From an uncultured Thermoguttaceae bacterium (GTDB lineage: Bacteria > Planctomycetota > Planctomycetia > Pirellulales > Thermoguttaceae): a stretch of DNA of 64,000 bases. The notes below the pieces were generated by a model, which worked only from the letters and a program-made list of their open reading frames with translations, ran no database searches and was not told where the DNA came from. The translations under genes and the position numbers were made by a program. This document shows, piece after piece, positions 60,824 to 64,000 of this stretch (positions are counted from its first letter, which is position 1; every line of letters starts with the position of its first letter). The stretch is from positions 124,001-188,000 of the forward strand of contig CALKER010000007.1 in NCBI GenBank assembly GCA_938084835.1, written 5' to 3'.

Positions 60824-62377
60824 GTGCCCAGGTTTTTAAGTGCCGGGTTGCAAATCTTTGGCCGTGCCGTAGTGATCCTGTATCTGGTTTGCGCCTTCGC
60901 CTCTTTCCCCCACACCGCTCTGGGGGGTAGCAATTCTAGGGCGATTGACTCGGCCCTAGCATCTATTACGGCTGAAGAGCTTCGGGAAAGTGTGTTTTTC
61001 CTCGCCGATCCTGCTTTCGAGGGGCGTAAGGCAGGAACGCTTGCCGCGCAGAGGGCTGCCCGGTGGTTAGCTGAGCGGTTTCGAACTCTCGGACTGACCC
61101 CGGCGGGTGAAAGTGGTGACTATTTTCAGGCCTTTGGGGACGGAATGCTCAACGTCCTCGGGATCATTCACGGCACTGACCCGATTTTGGCGGAGCAAAT
61201 CATAGTGGTGGGGGCCCACTTTGATCATATCGGTTACCGTCGCAGTCACGACGGGGAAAACGTGGTTGTTCCTGGGGCCGACGATAACGCCACCGGTGTG
61301 GCTGCTGTCCTAGAGCTTGCTGAAGCCTTAATGCTTGTGCCGGTAGCTCGGTCGGTGCTATTTGCCCTCTGGGATGGGGAAGAAAAGGGGTTGTTAGGAA
61401 GCCGGCATTGGGTCAAGAATTCCACCGTGCCACTGAATCGGGTGAAGGTTGCCATCAACTTAGACATGGTCGGCCGACTTCGGGAGGACCGTCTTCATGT
61501 GGTGGGGGCACGAAGCGGTGTGGGGTGGCGACGACTTTTCGCGTTGCAAAATGCCGAGGGACTTCGCCTTATTTTCTCCTGGAACCTCCGCCCCGATTCG
61601 GATCATGTCAGTTTCTATGAGGCGGGGATTCCTTCCGCGATGCTCCACACCGGCCTGCATGAGGATTACCATCGGCCCACCGACACTCCGGACCGCATCG
61701 ACTATGCGGGAATGGAGAGGGTGGTGCGATACGCCCTGCGGGTGATTTACGACCTGGGCAGCCGTCAAACCCTTCCGGCGTTCCGCCCGGAGGCCCACAA
61801 GGAAAAACCGTGGGAAGAGTTGGAAGTTGCCGTCCCTCGATTGGGGATCGAGTGCCGGCAAACCGGGGAAAACGGGAGAGGGTTAAGCGTGCTTCGGGTG
61901 CTCCCCCAATCCCCCGCCGAGAAAGCAGGATTGAAGCCCGGCGATTGCGTGTTAGGAGTCAACGGTCATGAAGTTGTCGCTTTTGAGGAGTTTGCCTGGC
62001 TTGTAGCCTCCGCTCAGGAAAGTGTGGAACTTCTTTTGGAGCACGCTCCAGAACCTGAGCGTCGTGTCGTCCGCGTTCCCCTACGGGGGAAACCGTGGCC
62101 TTTCGGATTGGCCTGCAAGGTCGATCCCGCAGATCCTGGCGTAGCAGTCGTCTTGCAGGTAGTGCCCGGATCGCCTGCAGCAATCGCAGGGATTCAGCCG
62201 GGAGATCGCATCTGGGAGCTCGATGGGCAACGCCTCGGCGAAAATCCGCTCGAAAACCTCGAGGAGCTTGCCGCCCGGTGGCGGGCCGATCTTGCGGCTC
62301 CGGCGATTTCGCTTACCCTGGAACGCGAGGGTCGGGTTCTCCGGGCGACACTGCCCCCGCATCCTTCCCGCAATTAG
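60824..62377 (+). CDS. Secreted M28 metallopeptidase with two PDZ domains
   Basis: An exported zinc aminopeptidase of family M28. The signal peptide is AVVILYLVCAFASFPHTALGG. The dinuclear zinc ligands are visible: His in VVGAHFDHIG, Asp in PGADDNATGVA, Glu-Glu in WDGEEKGLLGS, Asp in NLDMVG and the late His in TGLHEDYHRPTD. A protease-associated segment (EGRKAGTLAAQRAARWLAERF) precedes them. Two PDZ domains end the protein (PAEKAGLKPGDCVLGVNGHE and PAAIAGIQPGDRIWELDGQ), unusual for plain M28 enzymes and likely substrate-binding. The frame is open from 60548; I prefer GTG at 60824 because the signal peptide follows it, though no ribosome binding site is clear. Confidence 0.88.
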   Translation: MPRFLSAGLQIFGRAVVILYLVCAFASFPHTALGGSNSRAIDSALASITAEELRESVFFLADPAFEGRKAGTLAAQRAARWLAERFRTLGLTPAGESGDYFQAFGDGMLNVLGIIHGTDPILAEQIIVVGAHFDHIGYRRSHDGENVVVPGADDNATGVAAVLELAEALMLVPVARSVLFALWDGEEKGLLGSRHWVKNSTVPLNRVKVAINLDMVGRLREDRLHVVGARSGVGWRRLFALQNAEGLRLIFSWNLRPDSDHVSFYEAGIPSAMLHTGLHEDYHRPTDTPDRIDYAGMERVVRYALRVIYDLGSRQTLPAFRPEAHKEKPWEELEVAVPRLGIECRQTGENGRGLSVLRVLPQSPAEKAGLKPGDCVLGVNGHEVVAFEEFAWLVASAQESVELLLEHAPEPERRVVRVPLRGKPWPFGLACKVDPADPGVAVVLQVVPGSPAAIAGIQPGDRIWELDGQRLGENPLENLEELAARWRADLAAPAISLTLEREGRVLRATLPPHPSRN

Positions 62378-62840
62378 TTTGCTGTGCCTACGGGATGAGC
62401 CCACTGAGGTGAGCCAACCGCTTACCTCTGGCAGAGATCACTCCGGATGATCGCTTTGGGCGAGCGCCCACGCCAAGCCCGAACACGCCATCAACTCCCG
62501 CCTTTCGGAAAGCGTCAGCTTGTGGAGAAACTCAAGCCCGCGCCCATTGTACCGGTGGTACGCAGTATTTGCCCCTAAGATTTGGGTGAGCACCACTTTT
62601 ATACCAGCCGGCTGCGGCAAAATAACTTTCGTGAGCAAACTTGTTCTTCGGGTGCGAAACTCTGCGTCTTACGCAGGGTTTGATTTAAGGGCCCGCCTCC
62701 GGACACAGCCCGAGGCCGGCTTTTCGCAGGCCGTGGTTCCCCTTCGATTTGAAAAATAAAAAGTCGTAGTGAATTCCTGGGGGATTCGCGTCCTCCGATC
62801 AGGTTCCCAGTTGATGAAATCCCAAGATAGGAGGCTCCGC
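62378..62840. other. Spacer before methyltransferase gene
   Basis: No gene. AGGAGG at 62829-62834 is the next gene's ribosome binding site. Confidence 0.35.
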
Positions 62841-63587
62841 ATGCGCAAAACAAGGACACACAAGCCCAGGGTAGCTTTGGCAGGCATTACGGCAGTGTTG
62901 ACCGTGATGGTGGGCGCGGTATGTGCCGAAAAACTTGCCGTTTTTGCTCAGCCGCCTGGTCCACCGCGGCGTCTTGGCCCAGCCGGTGGCCCCGCAAGCG
63001 AAAGCTACTATGACAACCCCGTGCAGGCCAAGAGCGAGGACGAGAAGCGAATTCTCGCCGTGCTTGAGGAGCTTGCCCCGCTTCGACGTTATCAAATTGT
63101 CTCTCCCACCGATGGTCGACTCCTGCGACTTCTCACAGAGGCGGTGGGAGCCAAGCGCGTGGTTGAGGTAGGCACCTCCATCGGGTATTCCGGCCTTTGG
63201 TTCTGCCTCGCTCTCCGCACTACAGGTGGTCACCTATACACGCACGAAATTGATCGAGAACGCATCAAACTTGCCAAGGCCAACTTCGAGAAGGCCGGGG
63301 TGTCCGAGCTTGTTACGATCATCGAGGGCGATGCCCACGAAACCGTCCTCCAACACAAAGAGCCTATTGACATCGTCTTCCTGGACGCTGATAAAACTGG
63401 GTACATTGACTATCTGCAAAAATTGTTGCCCTTGGTACGGCCGGGCGGACTCATCATTGCCCATAACATGCGACCGGGATCTGCCGATCCCCGCTTTGTG
63501 GAGGCTATCACCAAAAATCCAGAGCTGGAAACCGCCTTTCTCCTCATGGAAGGGGCCGGAATGAGCGTGACGCTGAAAAAGCGCTAG
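62841..63587 (+). CDS. Class I O-methyltransferase (family 3) with signal peptide
   Basis: A 248-residue SAM-dependent methyltransferase of the caffeoyl-CoA/catechol type. Motifs are VVEVGTSIGYSGLWFC (SAM loop), LYTHEIDRERIKLAKANF, IIEGDAHE and IVFLDADKTGYIDYLQKLLP with the metal-binding acid. An N-terminal hydrophobic stretch (RVALAGITAVLTVMVGAVCAE, then a Pro/Gly linker) looks like a signal peptide or anchor. That is odd for an enzyme needing cytoplasmic SAM and may mean the protein is membrane-tethered. The ATG at 62841 has AGGAGG six bases upstream. Confidence 0.85.
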   Translation: MRKTRTHKPRVALAGITAVLTVMVGAVCAEKLAVFAQPPGPPRRLGPAGGPASESYYDNPVQAKSEDEKRILAVLEELAPLRRYQIVSPTDGRLLRLLTEAVGAKRVVEVGTSIGYSGLWFCLALRTTGGHLYTHEIDRERIKLAKANFEKAGVSELVTIIEGDAHETVLQHKEPIDIVFLDADKTGYIDYLQKLLPLVRPGGLIIAHNMRPGSADPRFVEAITKNPELETAFLLMEGAGMSVTLKKR

Positions 63588-63763
63588 TTCACGGCGTAAA
63601 AAGACCTATTCCGTCGCGCTTTGGTCGCAACGGAGAAAGACCAATAACCGCCTTAAGCCGCAGGATGCGTTTCCCTGCGGCGGTGAGCGCCAGGCATTCC
63701 GCTAGGCCTAAAACATCAGTGTCAACCACCGGCCAGAGTCCGCACACGGCCCAAGCTGGAGGA

Positions 63764-64000
63764 CTAAGCCTCGGGCACAAAACTGAACCCCAAGGCCTGA
63801 GCAAGTTCCTGAACCGGCTCCCACAGATCCCCGTAAACGGTAACCCGGTGCCAACCGTAAATATCCCAATAAGTATACAAACGCTCAAAATCGCCGAGGG
63901 GCTCAACCGCCAGCTTTGTGCGGCATCCGCGTGGATCCCAGGGGTTGTCCACAGCCACACCCCGATGGCAGAGGATCTCACGCCGCGCCGGATGGACCTC
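63764..64000 (-). CDS. C-terminal end of an unidentified protein (partial)
   Basis: The minus frame is open from the window edge to the stop at 63764, giving the last 78 residues; the start lies beyond position 64000. Visible segments are PARREILCHRGVAVDNPWD, GCRTKLAVEPLGDFERL and GWHRVTVYGDLWEPVQELAQ. The ending HRVTVYGD followed by a helix and a short strand loosely recalls the C-terminus of L-fucose/L-arabinose isomerase-fold proteins. That is a weak guess. The frame has no internal stop over the whole edge. Confidence 0.6.
   Translation of the reverse strand, partial: EVHPARREILCHRGVAVDNPWDPRGCRTKLAVEPLGDFERLYTYWDIYGWHRVTVYGDLWEPVQELAQALGFSFVPEA

Overview
The window looks like a moderately GC-rich bacterial chromosome from a planctomycete, most plausibly the Pirellulales/Thermoguttaceae side. 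The evidence is a DUF1559 protein with a prepilin-type N-terminus next to a small lipoprotein, a TIGR03009-type secreted protein, a DUF11-repeat surface protein, an ECF sigma factor near a large Ser/Thr kinase, two long primary-type sigma-70 factors, ThyX rather than ThyA, and a BshB1-type deacetylase. No ribosomal RNA genes, phage genes or intact insertion sequences were recognised. By my own rough sum only about two thirds of the window is protein-coding, which is low for a bacterium. Many spacers of 0.3-2 kb hold no convincing gene.

Layout. 1-1.9 kb: gene-free, with a GC-rich repeat array of exact 61-bp period (371-687) that resembles a short or decayed CRISPR. 1.9-7.8 kb (+): bacillithiol-type deacetylase, enolase, a secreted beta-sandwich protein, UDP-glucose 4-epimerase and a ligase-associated-type MBL exonuclease. 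8-12.6 kb (-): zinc-ribbon coiled-coil protein, and the dnaG-rpoD pair ending in a clear terminator. 13.4-20 kb (-): three-gene ABC exporter, a CobB-like protein that has lost its catalytic residues, and an HtrA protease. 22-32.7 kb (+): RNase III, a ThiI-like PP-loop enzyme, tRNA-Ser(CGA), DUF11 protein, TIGR03009 protein, tRNA-Arg(ACG) and a second sigma-70. 32.8-42.7 kb (-): a Clp-like protein with degenerate ATPase sites and a zinc ribbon, a TPR Ser/Thr kinase, an ECF sigma factor, a secreted beta-helix protein and a CBS protein. 43.9-48.9 kb: MoxR/DUF58 pair (+), thiamine-binding DUF77 protein (-), GH28-like protein (+). 49.4-53 kb (-): flavodoxin-fold reductase, ParA, ThyX and a small unknown. 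53.3-64 kb: biotin ligase (+), DUF1559/lipoprotein pair (-), TrpB2 (-), M28-PDZ peptidase (+), an exported methyltransferase (+), and the 3' end of an unidentified gene (-).

The most interesting unit is the kinase plus Clp-like pair at 32.8-37.6 kb. The kinase keeps its catalytic residues, while the adjacent Clp-like protein has lost Walker B acids and arginine fingers in both AAA+ modules and gained a C-terminal zinc ribbon. That suggests a signalling scaffold rather than an unfoldase. A second case of an enzyme fold kept without its active site is the CobB-like protein at 16.7-18.0 kb, which lacks both the P-loop and the glutaminase cysteine.
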